64,000 bases of DNA from Thermocrinis albus DSM 14484 (GCF_000025605.1 NC_013894.1:1436578-1500577), one strand, 5' to 3'; counted from the stretch's first letter, positions 24,472 through 32,319 are shown. Notes: a model not told the origin generated them from the sequence alone. Numbers and translations: made by a program.

Positions 24472-26118
24472 ATGGCTGTAGCACACACACCATCTGTACC
24501 TTGGTTTGGGGCCACTCTAAAAGAGTGGCTGTTTACCACAGATCACAAGAAAGTTGGTATGCTGTACCTCGTTACGTCTCTTCTCTACTTTATAGTAGCC
24601 GGCATATTTGGTTTGATTATAAGGTACGAGCAGTCGGCACCGGGTATCCAGCTGCCTTCCCTCTTTGGTCAGACCGGTGCAGATCTGTATAACTACATAC
24701 TCACTGGTCACGGTGCCGTCATACTTCTGTGGTGGGCCGTTAACGTATGGGTAGGAGGTTTTGCCAACATTCTGGTACCCCTCATGATAGGAGCTAAGGA
24801 CGTAGCTTTCCCGAGACTGAACGCTTTCGGTTATTGGTCCTTCTTTGGTGCAAGCGTTCTCGTACTGTTAACCCTCTTACCCAACAACTGGATCAAGATG
24901 CTGTGGACAGGGTACCCACCTTACTCCCTTAACGAAAATGCAGGTTCCACTATACTTTACGTTACTATAGTCCTCCTGTACGGCATATCCTCCACCGCAG
25001 GTTCGGTGAACATGGTGACCACCATAGTGAGCCTCAGGGCAAAGGGGTTAGGGTGGACCAAACTGAACCTCTTCGTTCACTCCATAATGGCTGCTAGTCT
25101 CATCAATCTGTTTGGTGTACCGGCTCTCATGGGTGCTGTTCTCTTACTCTTCACCGACAAGTATCTTGGTACCAACTTCTATAACCCTATGCTGGGTGGT
25201 GATCCGTTACTTTACCAGAACTTACTATGGTTCTACTCACACCCAGTGGTTTACATAATGATCCTGCCAGCTTTTGGCGTGTTCTCGGAAGTGATATCCA
25301 CCATGTCCCGTAAACCTATCTTCGGTTACATATCTATGATGTTGGCGATATATGCCATAGCGGTGGTGGGATTCTTCACGTGGATACACCATATGTTTGT
25401 GTCGGGTGTACCTGACTGGATAAGGGTCCTCTTCTCATACACTACGCTGTTTGTGGCTGTACCTACGGGTATCAAAATCTTCAACTGGGTTGCCACCCTC
25501 CACAGAGGTGCTATAAGGTACAACACTCCCATGTTGTTCACATTAGGGGGAATACTCATGTTCCTGATAGGAGGCCTTACGGGTATACCCAACGCCATGG
25601 TGTCCATAGATCTCGGTATATCAGATTCACTGTTCGTGGTGGGACACTTCCATTACGTTCTTGGAATGGCACTTACCTTTGGAGCCTTCAGCGGTATGTA
25701 TTACTGGTATCCCAAAATCATAGGGAGGATGTACTCGGAAACCTTAGGGAAACTTAGCTTCTGGCTCATGCTGATAGGGGCCAACATCTTCTACTTCTTC
25801 CAGATGTACATGGGAATGGCTGAAGGCATGCCTAGGAGATATCCTGACTATCCTCCCATACCAGAATGGATCACCCTTATGCAGATACAGACGGTAGGAG
25901 CTGTTATCCTCTCAGTAGGCATACTTCTCTCTCTGATAAACTGGATAAAGAGTCTCAGAGGTCCAAAGGCGGAGGACAATCCGTGGAAATCACCCTCTCT
26001 CGAGTGGACCATGACAGATACACCGGTAGGACCCCATAACTTTAAGAAATATCCTATAGAGGTGCCTGAGGACTGGCATCCCTACGCTTATTACAAGGGT
26101 TACCATGTGCACGTGTGA
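24472..26118 (+). CDS. coxA: Cytochrome c oxidase subunit I, A2 type
   Basis: 548 residues from ATG 24472 (AAAGGAGGTGTAACC upstream); an in-frame earlier start at 24433 overlaps coxB and is rejected. Twelve or so helices; low-spin haem His in LTGHGAVILLWW, CuB/haem a3 region WFYSHPVVYIMILPAFG, IHHMF and GHFHYVLGMAL. YSHPVVY lacks the Glu of GHPEVY and has the Tyr-Ser pair of A2-type proton channels, as in Thermus/Rhodothermus caa3. Reduces O2 and pumps protons. Last gene of the operon; a terminator follows at 26149. Confidence 0.95.
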   Translation: MAVAHTPSVPWFGATLKEWLFTTDHKKVGMLYLVTSLLYFIVAGIFGLIIRYEQSAPGIQLPSLFGQTGADLYNYILTGHGAVILLWWAVNVWVGGFANILVPLMIGAKDVAFPRLNAFGYWSFFGASVLVLLTLLPNNWIKMLWTGYPPYSLNENAGSTILYVTIVLLYGISSTAGSVNMVTTIVSLRAKGLGWTKLNLFVHSIMAASLINLFGVPALMGAVLLLFTDKYLGTNFYNPMLGGDPLLYQNLLWFYSHPVVYIMILPAFGVFSEVISTMSRKPIFGYISMMLAIYAIAVVGFFTWIHHMFVSGVPDWIRVLFSYTTLFVAVPTGIKIFNWVATLHRGAIRYNTPMLFTLGGILMFLIGGLTGIPNAMVSIDLGISDSLFVVGHFHYVLGMALTFGAFSGMYYWYPKIIGRMYSETLGKLSFWLMLIGANIFYFFQMYMGMAEGMPRRYPDYPPIPEWITLMQIQTVGAVILSVGILLSLINWIKSLRGPKAEDNPWKSPSLEWTMTDTPVGPHNFKKYPIEVPEDWHPYAYYKGYHVHV

Positions 26119-26148
26119 CCGTCTTGGGTGCACCTCGTGCTGTGCCTT

Positions 26149-26169
26149 CCCCCTGCGGGGGGCCTTTTT
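26149..26169 (+). terminator. Rho-independent terminator after coxA
   Basis: CCCCC (26149-26153), 3-base loop TGC, GGGGG (26157-26161), GCC then TTTTT. It lies 30 bases after the coxA stop and separates the oxidase operon from the V4R gene. This is also why the longer upstream reading of the V4R frame is not accepted. Confidence 0.75.
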
Positions 26170-26207
26170 GTTTAGTGAACGTGCCAGGTGTATGGTGGCA
26201 AGATTTT

Positions 26208-26228
26208 ATCATGATGCACTTTGATGAT
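26208..26228 (+). repeat. 21-base direct repeat at two gene starts (other copy 26693-26713)
   Basis: An identical 21-base stretch covers the start codons of the V4R gene (26211) and of the next small membrane protein (26696), so both proteins begin MMHFDD. The two proteins are otherwise unrelated in sequence. This may be a short duplication that copied a translation start, or a conserved regulatory sequence over the initiation region. Confidence 0.85.
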
Positions 26229-26699
26229 TTGCGTATAAGAGGTGCTTTGAGGAAACACGGCTTCTTTGTCCTGAAAGAACCTGTACAGGAGTTTTATAAA
26301 AGTATGTTTCGCTTTACGGGTATAGGTTTGGGAGGAATACTCCATATGGCGGGGAAAAGTGCCGGCTTAAAGGCTGGCAGACTCATTCTTGAACTTACGG
26401 AGGGTAAAGTAGATAGAAGTAATCTGAGGGATGTTTTGGAAGTATTCCTTGTGGAAACAGGTACGATAGAAAGCATAGTAGAGTGGGAAATGGGGGAAGA
26501 TTCTATACTGCTGAGCGTAAAGGGAAGTGTATTTGCAGAGGGTATGGAGAGTAAGAAACCAGTTTGCATACCGTTACAAGGAGGGTTCGCGGGTGTTCTA
26601 GAAGTACTCTTAGGAGGTCGTTGGGAAGGTAAGGAGATAGAGTGTAAAGCCTGTGGAGGAGAAGTATGTAAGTTTGAACTTAGGAAGGTTCCATCATGA
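26211..26699 (+). CDS. V4R (4-vinyl reductase) domain protein
   Basis: About 162 residues from ATG 26211 (or 26214). The V4R pattern is clear: long helical N-part (GALRKHGFFVLKEPVQEFY, GIGLGGILHMAGKSAGLKAGR), an acidic strand region, and the C-terminal ECKACGGEVCKFEL with cysteines typical of the fold. V4R domains bind small hydrophobic or tetrapyrrole ligands and occur in BchJ, XylR-like sensors and methanogen proteins. Between two oxidase operons it could act in haem a/b delivery or sensing, which is inference only. It overlaps the next gene start by 4 bases. Confidence 0.65.
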   Translation: MMHFDDLRIRGALRKHGFFVLKEPVQEFYKSMFRFTGIGLGGILHMAGKSAGLKAGRLILELTEGKVDRSNLRDVLEVFLVETGTIESIVEWEMGEDSILLSVKGSVFAEGMESKKPVCIPLQGGFAGVLEVLLGGRWEGKEIECKACGGEVCKFELRKVPS

Positions 26700-26890
26700 T
26701 GCACTTTGATGATGAGAGCAGGAAAAGGGTACGTCTGATAGGCCTGATAGTAGCCGGTGTTGTTTTAGCGAGCTTCATGACGGGTCTCATGGGTATGGTG
26801 CTGTCCCGAGAAAACAGAGAGTATTTCATCACAAGGTTGAAGAACATAAAGAAAGTCCCCTACTTAAGATTTGACAGGGAGAAGCGATAG
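26696..26890 (+). CDS. 64-residue single-pass membrane protein, unknown
   Basis: Starts MMHFDDESRKRVRLIGLIVAG: a short acidic/basic head, one transmembrane helix (about 13-36, GLIVAGVVLASFMTGLMGMVL), then a basic cytoplasmic or periplasmic tail (ITRLKNIKKVPYLRFDREKR). I recognise no family. Overlap with the V4R gene and the close NosL-like gene (15 bases after) make a three-gene transcript likely. Small membrane subunits or assembly factors often sit with haem-copper oxidases. Confidence 0.6.
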   Translation: MMHFDDESRKRVRLIGLIVAGVVLASFMTGLMGMVLSRENREYFITRLKNIKKVPYLRFDREKR

Positions 26891-26905
26891 CCTAACCTTA
26901 TCTTT

Positions 26906-27415
26906 ATGGAGCAGAGGGAACTGGCCCATCTTTTGGTGATACTGTCGGGTCTTCTGAGGGCTACAGGTATAGCGTTAGTCATATACTTCATATTCTCAGG
27001 AGCAAGACTAAGGTATGTGTTTCTCACCGTCATAATCACTATCGGTGGTATATTCAGTGCCGTGTTGGGATTTATTCTTGGTATACTCTCCTTCTATCAC
27101 GCGCTGTTGTACGAAGTTTTTGCAGGCCTTGTTCTAATTTCTCTGGTTTACATGGCTAGGCGAGAAAAAACCGTTCTCCCGAAACCTAAGCTACCCCCTC
27201 AGGCCAGATGTGCCCTGTGTGGAGCCTACATAAAACCGCATGACAACTACAGTGCTGCCAAGTGTGGTGATACCGTACTTTTCTTTGAATCACCAGAACA
27301 TCTCATAAGATTCCTGGAGGACTTTGACACCTACGTTAAAGCAAAGGAACTAAACCTTAAAGAGCCCTCCCACATATTCGTGCGTTCTGAGGGTGCTTGG
27401 AGAAGGTGGAAATAG
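26906..27415 (+). CDS. Membrane protein with C-terminal NosL/TRASH-like cysteine domain
   Basis: 169 residues. Four hydrophobic segments in the first 95 residues (LVILSGLLRATGIALVIYFI and following) then a soluble domain with RCALCGAYIKPHDNYSAAKCGDT, FFESPEHLIRFLEDF. CxxCGxxI followed by an F-x-S/D-x-E-x-x-x-x-F helix resembles NosL and other TRASH-type metallochaperone domains (MCGM-x-I). I infer a membrane metallochaperone, probably for copper, for one of the neighbouring oxidases. Assignment to NosL proper is uncertain. Confidence 0.55.
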   Translation: MEQRELAHLLVILSGLLRATGIALVIYFIFSGARLRYVFLTVIITIGGIFSAVLGFILGILSFYHALLYEVFAGLVLISLVYMARREKTVLPKPKLPPQARCALCGAYIKPHDNYSAAKCGDTVLFFESPEHLIRFLEDFDTYVKAKELNLKEPSHIFVRSEGAWRRWK

Positions 27416-27476
27416 GATTTTAGTATATTCTTATCTTAAACCAAAGAAATGAGAATATTTTACGCTTGATAATATC

Positions 27477-27506
27477 TTGACAATGAGTATAAGCACAGCT
27501 TATATT
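27477..27506 (+). promoter_or_regulatory. Promoter of the ba3 oxidase operon
   Basis: TTGACA at 27477-27482, 18-base spacer, TATATT at 27501-27506, 30 bases before the subunit IIa ATG (27537), which has TATGGAGGTGG as ribosome site. The interval 27416-27476 is A+T rich with no gene. Confidence 0.65.
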
Positions 27507-27536
27507 TTCATTATGAAAACTTATGGAGGTGGTGCC

Positions 27537-27653
27537 ATGCAGGAGAAGGAACCTTTCTTCCCACGAGGGGCCGTTGCCTTCATGGTGTTCATGCTGGCCT
27601 TCTACGCTCTGGTATGGGGTAGTGTTTATCTGACGCTGCTTTCAAGGAGGTGA
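27537..27653 (+). CDS. ba3-type cytochrome c oxidase subunit IIa
   Basis: 38 residues: MQEKEPFFPRGAVAFMVF, one transmembrane helix (about 12-33) and a RR end. Size, single helix and the position directly before CuA subunit II match subunit IIa of the Thermus thermophilus ba3 oxidase (34 residues), which supplies the helix that subunit II lacks. The ATG has a strong GGAGGTGG site, and the stop is 4 bases before coxB2. Such a gene is easily missed by gene finders. Confidence 0.8.
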   Translation: MQEKEPFFPRGAVAFMVFMLAFYALVWGSVYLTLLSRR

Positions 27654-27657
27654 TGCC

Positions 27658-28095
27658 ATGGATAGGGCGGAGCGTACCGCACTATTTACTGCAGTAACCT
27701 TTCTGGGTATTTTCTTCGGTCTGTTAGTGTACGCCGCTAAAGGTATGAACGTAGACGTACCTACGTGTATCACCGATGTGAAACCCTTTACCGAAGGTAA
27801 GGTAATTCAACACGCTCCCAACAGGTACGAGATCCACTATCTGGCACGCATGTGGTACTTTGAACCAAGTGATGTGGAGATACCAGCAGGTTCAACGGTG
27901 GACATATACCTCACCAGCGCCGATGTGATTCACGGCTTTCATATAGACGGGACCAACGTGAACCTTATGGCCATACCCGGTACCGTGGCATACGCTCGTG
28001 TTAAGTTTGACAAGCCGGGTGTTTACCATATAGTGTGCCACGAGTACTGTGGCATAGGCCACCAGGACATGGCCACCAAGATAGTAGTCAAGTAA
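27658..28095 (+). CDS. ba3-type cytochrome c oxidase subunit II (CuA)
   Basis: 145 residues, much shorter than CoxB at 23750 because it has a single N-terminal helix (TAVTFLGIFFGLLVYAA), as in B-type oxidases. Cupredoxin domain with HFID-type entry DVIHGFHIDGTNVN and CuA ligands in CHEYCGIGHQDM. Partners are subunit IIa (27537) and subunit I (28108). Equivalent to Thermus CbaB. Confidence 0.93.
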   Translation: MDRAERTALFTAVTFLGIFFGLLVYAAKGMNVDVPTCITDVKPFTEGKVIQHAPNRYEIHYLARMWYFEPSDVEIPAGSTVDIYLTSADVIHGFHIDGTNVNLMAIPGTVAYARVKFDKPGVYHIVCHEYCGIGHQDMATKIVVK

Positions 28096-28107
28096 GGAGG
28101 GAAAGCC

Positions 28108-29829
28108 ATGCGTGTAGACAGCAGCATAAGAACCGTTATAGTGGGTGAGATAGTCTTTGCTATAGTGCTCCTTATCTTTGGTATCTACCACGGCCTTATG
28201 CAGGTCCTTTACAGGGCCGGTGTCATCAAAAGCATGTCCTTCTTAGGCATAGAGTACTATCAGGGTCTTACCCTTCACGGTGTTATAAACGTTATAGTCT
28301 TTACCACTATAGTGATCGTAGCCCTCGGTAACGCTGTCTTCCTGTACTACCTTCAAAAACCCCTCAGGCCAGCCGTCCAGTGGACCAGTTTCATCATGAT
28401 GGTGGTAGGTACCCTGATGGCGGCGTGGGCCATGTTTACTGGTAAAGCCAACGTTCTCTACACTTTCTATCCTCCTCTGGTAGCTCACTGGACCTTCTAC
28501 GTAGGTGCAGCTCTATTACTGGTAGGTTCTGTTATACCTCTCTTCTTTGACTGGCTTCCTAACTATGTATCCTGGAGAAGGGAGAACCCTGACAAAAAGG
28601 TTCCGCTGGCTGTTTATGGCATGTTGATAAACCACATCATGTGGGTCATAATGTTGGTACCCGTCGTTATAGAGGTTCTGTTTCAACTACTCCCTCTCTC
28701 CTTGGGTCTGGTACAAGAGGTAAACCCTTCCTTGGCAAGAACCTTATTCTGGGCCTTTGGACACCCTGTGGTTTACTTCTGGCTCTTACCTGCCTATGTG
28801 ATGCTCTACACTGTTCTTCCCAAAGTAGTAACCGGTGATGGTAAACTTTACTCAGATGGTGCAGCCAGATTGGTGTTTATCCTCTTTCTTATATTCTCCT
28901 TCCCTGTAGGTCTTCACCACCAGTTTACTGAACCCGGTATTACCAATAACTACAAGCTTATCCATTCCCTTTTCACCTTCGGTGTTGCGGTACCTAGTAT
29001 GCTGACGGCCTTCACGGTAGCAGCATCCTTGGAGTACTCTATAAAGTCCAAGTACCCTGAATTGAAGAACAGCCTCTTCTACTGGTGGACTAAGATACCC
29101 TACATAAGCCTGGAAGGAGACAAGTGGCTCGTATCTTACTTTATGGCAGGACTCTTCCTGTTCTTTGTGGGAGGTGTGACGGGCATAATAAACGCATCCT
29201 ATAACATGAACCTGGTGGTACATAACACTTCCTTCGTGCCCGGACACTTCCACACCACGGTGGGTGGTTTGGTGACCCTTGTGTTCTTGGGTATGTCTCT
29301 CTACCTCGTTTCTAAACTAACAGGTAAAGACATAAAGTTTAAGGGGCTGGCTGTTATAGCTCCCTGGTTATGGTGGCAAGGTATGTTGATATTTGAGTAC
29401 GCCATGTCGGTGGCAGGTATTCACGGTTTCCCCAGAAGAACCAACACTGGTCTCACTTACCTTAATCCAGACTCTCCTCTGTACAGACCTGAGTGGGTAG
29501 GGTATGCGGAGCTTTCCGTCTTCGCGGGCGTGTTGATAGTCATCGGTTTTGTTCTGTGGGCCATCTCCTTCTTCGGTACTCTCCTGTCCTCTCCCGTGAG
29601 AGAACCTGTGCTGGAGCTTCCTTCTGCCGAAGCTTACCACGATGAGAAGATGCCTGCCCTTCAGAAACTGACGCCTTGGGTGGTGTTCTCCAGTCTCCTG
29701 TTCCTCGTATCCTATATTCCACCCCTTTACGATGTCACCAAGAGGGGCGTCTTCTTCGATTCTCCCGGATACAACGATAAGAGCCCTGTACCTATCACAA
29801 AGCCCCCAGCATCCAGTAAGTCAGAATGA
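28108..29829 (+). CDS. ba3-type cytochrome c oxidase subunit I
   Basis: 573 residues, about 13 helices. B-type features: haem b ligand region YYQGLTLHGVINVIVFT, the CuB/active site GHPVVYFWLLPAYVMLY, HHQFTEPG and PGHFHTTVGGLV. The K-channel-only family works at low oxygen with high affinity. Starts 12 bases after subunit II with GGAGGGAAAGCC upstream and overlaps the following Sco gene by 4 bases. With the A2-type oxidase just upstream, the cell can switch terminal oxidases with oxygen supply. Confidence 0.95.
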   Translation: MRVDSSIRTVIVGEIVFAIVLLIFGIYHGLMQVLYRAGVIKSMSFLGIEYYQGLTLHGVINVIVFTTIVIVALGNAVFLYYLQKPLRPAVQWTSFIMMVVGTLMAAWAMFTGKANVLYTFYPPLVAHWTFYVGAALLLVGSVIPLFFDWLPNYVSWRRENPDKKVPLAVYGMLINHIMWVIMLVPVVIEVLFQLLPLSLGLVQEVNPSLARTLFWAFGHPVVYFWLLPAYVMLYTVLPKVVTGDGKLYSDGAARLVFILFLIFSFPVGLHHQFTEPGITNNYKLIHSLFTFGVAVPSMLTAFTVAASLEYSIKSKYPELKNSLFYWWTKIPYISLEGDKWLVSYFMAGLFLFFVGGVTGIINASYNMNLVVHNTSFVPGHFHTTVGGLVTLVFLGMSLYLVSKLTGKDIKFKGLAVIAPWLWWQGMLIFEYAMSVAGIHGFPRRTNTGLTYLNPDSPLYRPEWVGYAELSVFAGVLIVIGFVLWAISFFGTLLSSPVREPVLELPSAEAYHDEKMPALQKLTPWVVFSSLLFLVSYIPPLYDVTKRGVFFDSPGYNDKSPVPITKPPASSKSE

Positions 29830-30506
29830 AACGTCCCCTCGTGTGCCTTTTCTTGCTTTTGGTGGGGCTTATGCCCCACTTCTTTTCTTATTCACAGGAA
29901 GGTTCAACGGGTATACCTCCCGATGAGTCCCGTGTGCTGGGAAAACCTTTACCTGACATCACCCTGATAGACTCTTATGGAAATACCTTTCACCTTTACT
30001 CTCTTAAGGGAAAACCCATTATTTTAAGTCCCATCTATACTAAGTGTCAGTCCGCATGTCCCCTTATAACGGACTCCCTTAAGAAAGTAATACCAAAGCT
30101 GGGTGTACCCGGTAGAGACTTCTGGGTTCTCTCCTTCAGTTTTGACCCTTCCGATACTGTGGAGGATCTTAAGAGGTTCCAGATGGAACACCAACTGGAC
30201 GGTGTAGGGTGGAAGGTGGTAAAACCTGTCAGTAGAGAGGAGCTTTTTCGCTTTCTAGACGCTATAGACTTTAGGTTTATGACAACCGATAATGGTAGAG
30301 ACTTTGTACATCCTAATCTGGTGCTGATAGTATCTCCCGATATGAGAGCTCTTAAGTTCGCCTACGGCGTGGTTTTTAAGGAGGAGGACCTGAAACCTGA
30401 ACCCAAAGGTCCTACGTATCTGTTTTTCTTTGCCCTCGCTGGCTTTATAGCCAGCGGCCTTTATCTGACGATTTTCTTAGCCAAAAGGAGACCATCAAGG
30501 AGGTAA
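29826..30506 (+). CDS. SCO1/SenC family copper chaperone (ba3 cluster)
   Basis: 226 residues. Signal peptide/anchor (VCLFLLLVGLMPHFFSY), thioredoxin fold with CQSAC (Cu-binding CxxxC) and distal His in VHPNLVLIV, and a C-terminal membrane helix (YLFFFALAGFIASGLYLTIFL). Same architecture as the Sco at 22980, so each oxidase operon carries its own chaperone for the CuA site. Its end overlaps the peroxidase remnant on the other strand by 12 bases. Confidence 0.92.
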   Translation: MKRPLVCLFLLLVGLMPHFFSYSQEGSTGIPPDESRVLGKPLPDITLIDSYGNTFHLYSLKGKPIILSPIYTKCQSACPLITDSLKKVIPKLGVPGRDFWVLSFSFDPSDTVEDLKRFQMEHQLDGVGWKVVKPVSREELFRFLDAIDFRFMTTDNGRDFVHPNLVLIVSPDMRALKFAYGVVFKEEDLKPEPKGPTYLFFFALAGFIASGLYLTIFLAKRRPSRR

Positions 30507-31510
30507 AATAGGTGGTTTTCTGGCGTGCTCGGGTATGGGACCTGTTAAGCTTTTCAGAAAGGCCACTATGTCCCTCACCTGTTGCTCCGAAAGGTCTATA
30601 CCCAACTGAACCTTGCCCATTATCCATACAGCTTTTTCCAGACTGTCCACAGATCCGTCGTGAAAGTAAGGAGGGGTCATGGCTACGTTTCTCAGTGGTG
30701 GTACTTTAAAGACGTACTTATCCTCCTCCTTTTTGGTGACAGCGTACCTTCCTTCGTCAATTTCCTTGCTTCCTGTGTACTTCCAATAAGGTTCTACTAT
30801 TCCAAACTTCTGGTACATGTTCCCACCCACTAGGGCACCGTTGTGGCAAGCTACACAACCTACCTGTATGAAGGTTCTAAGTCCCCTCTTTTCCTCTGCG
30901 GTGAGAGCTTTTGTATCACCTTTGAGGAATTTATCAAAGCGGGAAGGTGTTACCAATGTTCTCTCAAAAGCACCGATGGCCTTGGCTATGTTCTCGGCTC
31001 TTATAGGGTTTGGATCTTCAGGAAAGGCCCTCTTGAAGAGCTCCCTGTATTCCTTAATCTTAGTTCTTCTACATGTTCGTAAGACGGATTGCCGAAGGCG
31101 GGAGGACCTATCAAGGATTGCTTAGCCTGATCCTCCACATCCTTTCTATTTCCTATCCAGTGCTGAACAAATTGTCCGGCTGCGTTGAGAACCGTGGGGG
31201 CATGTCTCGGTTGGATCTCTATGGCACCCATCTGCTTGGGAGCCGGTGAGGCGTAGTAGTACTCTATGGCGTGGCATGTGGCACAGCTTATCATGTCGTT
31301 CACCGAAAGTCTTCTCTCAAAGAAAAGCATCTTTCCCAGCTCCACTTTCTGGGGAGTGATGGGGTTGTCGGGAGAGGAGAAGTTGGTTGGTAAAGGTGAA
31401 AAGTACTTACGTGCTTCTTTTAAAAGCTCCGCATCTGATGAATCCGCCGATAAGGAAGGTGCTATAGCCACCAGCGTAGAAAGGACAGCCAGCACTCTCT
31501 TCTTAAGCAT
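30495..31510 (-). pseudogene. Dihaem cytochrome c peroxidase with a frameshift
   Basis: Two reading frames together make one protein of about 337 residues. Part 1 (31510 to about 31060): signal peptide LAVLSTLVAIAPSLSADS, first haem site CATCH, GIGNRKDV-type loop WIGNRKDVEDQAKQSLIGPPAFGNP. Part 2 (about 31060 to 30495): RTLVTPSRFDKFLKGDT, second haem site CVACH, VPPLRNVAMTPPYFHDGS. Near 31059-31063 the reading should pass from EEL to KIKEYRELFKRAFPEDPNPI, which needs one extra base after GAAGAACT. A one-base deletion, a sequencing error or recoding are the options. Reduces H2O2 in the periplasm if functional. Its 5' leader holds structured element copy B. Confidence 0.85.
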
Positions 31511-31518
31511 GATTCAAC

Positions 31519-31626
31519 TTATTTACCCAAACTGTGCAAAGTTACACAGTTGGGTGCCGGGCTATTTGTAACGCGCCCTTTGAGGGTGTCCAGAGACCCG
31601 GCAGGCGCCATTTGGACACCCATCAT
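31519..31626 (-). CDS. Possible 35-residue leader ORF across structured element B
   Basis: ATG-ATG at 31626/31623 with a very good upstream ribosome site (GGGAGGAGGTGAT), reading MMGVQMAPAGSLDTLKG and ending TAA 31519-31521, 8 bases before the peroxidase ATG. Copy A (9063-9170) has a matching open frame (MPPAGSGTLSEGRGTNSPAP). However, 18 bases under the shared TNSPAP are identical including wobble positions, and the middle is shifted by compensating one-base indels, which suits conserved RNA better than conserved protein. Listed as an alternative or additional reading. Confidence 0.25.
   Translation of the reverse strand: MMGVQMAPAGSLDTLKGRVTNSPAPNCVTLHSLGK
31525..31621 (-). ncRNA. Candidate structured RNA element, copy B
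   Basis: Same architecture as 9087-9180. Hairpin 31525-31536/31545-31555 (11 bp, one bulged A); helix a 31555-31561/31597-31603 (TGCCGGG/CCCGGCA, identical to copy A); helix b 31573-31577/31604-31608 (GCGCC/GGCGC, one C-G to G-C swap relative to A); helix c 31584-31591/31614-31621 (GGGTGTCC/GGACACCC, one A-T to G-C swap). The 9-nt loop CTATTTGTA is conserved. On the minus strand it lies 15 bases before the cytochrome c peroxidase ATG. Confidence 0.6.
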
Positions 31627-31665
31627 TCTTTATCACCTCCTCCCTTTGAGGGTAAAATCTAGAAC

Positions 31666-32319
31666 TCAGAGAATCTTTGTGAATGTGTGGCAGGTCATAT
31701 CGCTGAACAGATAGGTCCCTCTTCTCCCCCGTACCCTGCCGGCCGGTTTGTTAACGTCGTAAAGGTCCTTCCTTATCACATGTTGTTTTTCCTCCCCTTT
31801 TACCAGAAACACTACAAGGCATGAGGATCTAAGGTACTCCTCTGTAAGGCTTATACGGGTGATTCCGTCTGGTGCTTTGGTAACACATACCTTCTCTGTC
31901 ACTGCATGACAGTGGGTGGCAGGAAAGATGGAGGCTGTATGTCCGTCTACCCCTACCCCCAGTAAAGCCATGTCTAAAGAAGGGGGTAAGAGGTACGAGT
32001 AAAGCTTGGCAGACTCTGTGGGAGGCAGAGAGGTGTCCACCGGGAAAAGGCGTGCTTTGTATCCTAGGTTTTCTCTTATGTTACGGTAGTTACTGGCGGT
32101 GGAGGTAATGTCCACGTAACGCTCGTCACTAAGATAAAAGAAAATCCTATCCCACGCTAAGGGTTGTGTAGAGAGAAGTCTGTAAAACTGCATAGGTGTT
32201 TTCCCTCCCGCGATGGCTACGTGAAAGCTACCCTTCTTCTGGAGAAATTTATCACATACCCTTCTAAAAAACCTCAGTAAGCCTCTTTCCACTTCAGAGA
32301 TACCACTCTCTCTGTTCAT
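31666..32319 (-). CDS. pgl: 6-phosphogluconolactonase
   Basis: 217 residues. HVAIAGGKTPMQFYRLL, the WDRIFFYLSDERYVD loop and LGVGVDGHTASIFPAT are the DevB/Pgl hallmarks (phosphate loop and catalytic His). Hydrolyses 6-phosphogluconolactone in the oxidative pentose phosphate pathway. Last gene of gnd-zwf-pgl, overlapping zwf by 26 bases. About 10% shorter than typical Pgl, but all motifs are present. Confidence 0.93.
   Translation of the reverse strand: MNRESGISEVERGLLRFFRRVCDKFLQKKGSFHVAIAGGKTPMQFYRLLSTQPLAWDRIFFYLSDERYVDITSTASNYRNIRENLGYKARLFPVDTSLPPTESAKLYSYLLPPSLDMALLGVGVDGHTASIFPATHCHAVTEKVCVTKAPDGITRISLTEEYLRSSCLVVFLVKGEEKQHVIRKDLYDVNKPAGRVRGRRGTYLFSDMTCHTFTKIL

Noticed and set aside
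26115..26210. Longer N-terminus for the V4R protein
   Set aside because: It would translate through the coxA terminator hairpin; the peptide (VLGAPRAVPSPCGG) is not family-like.
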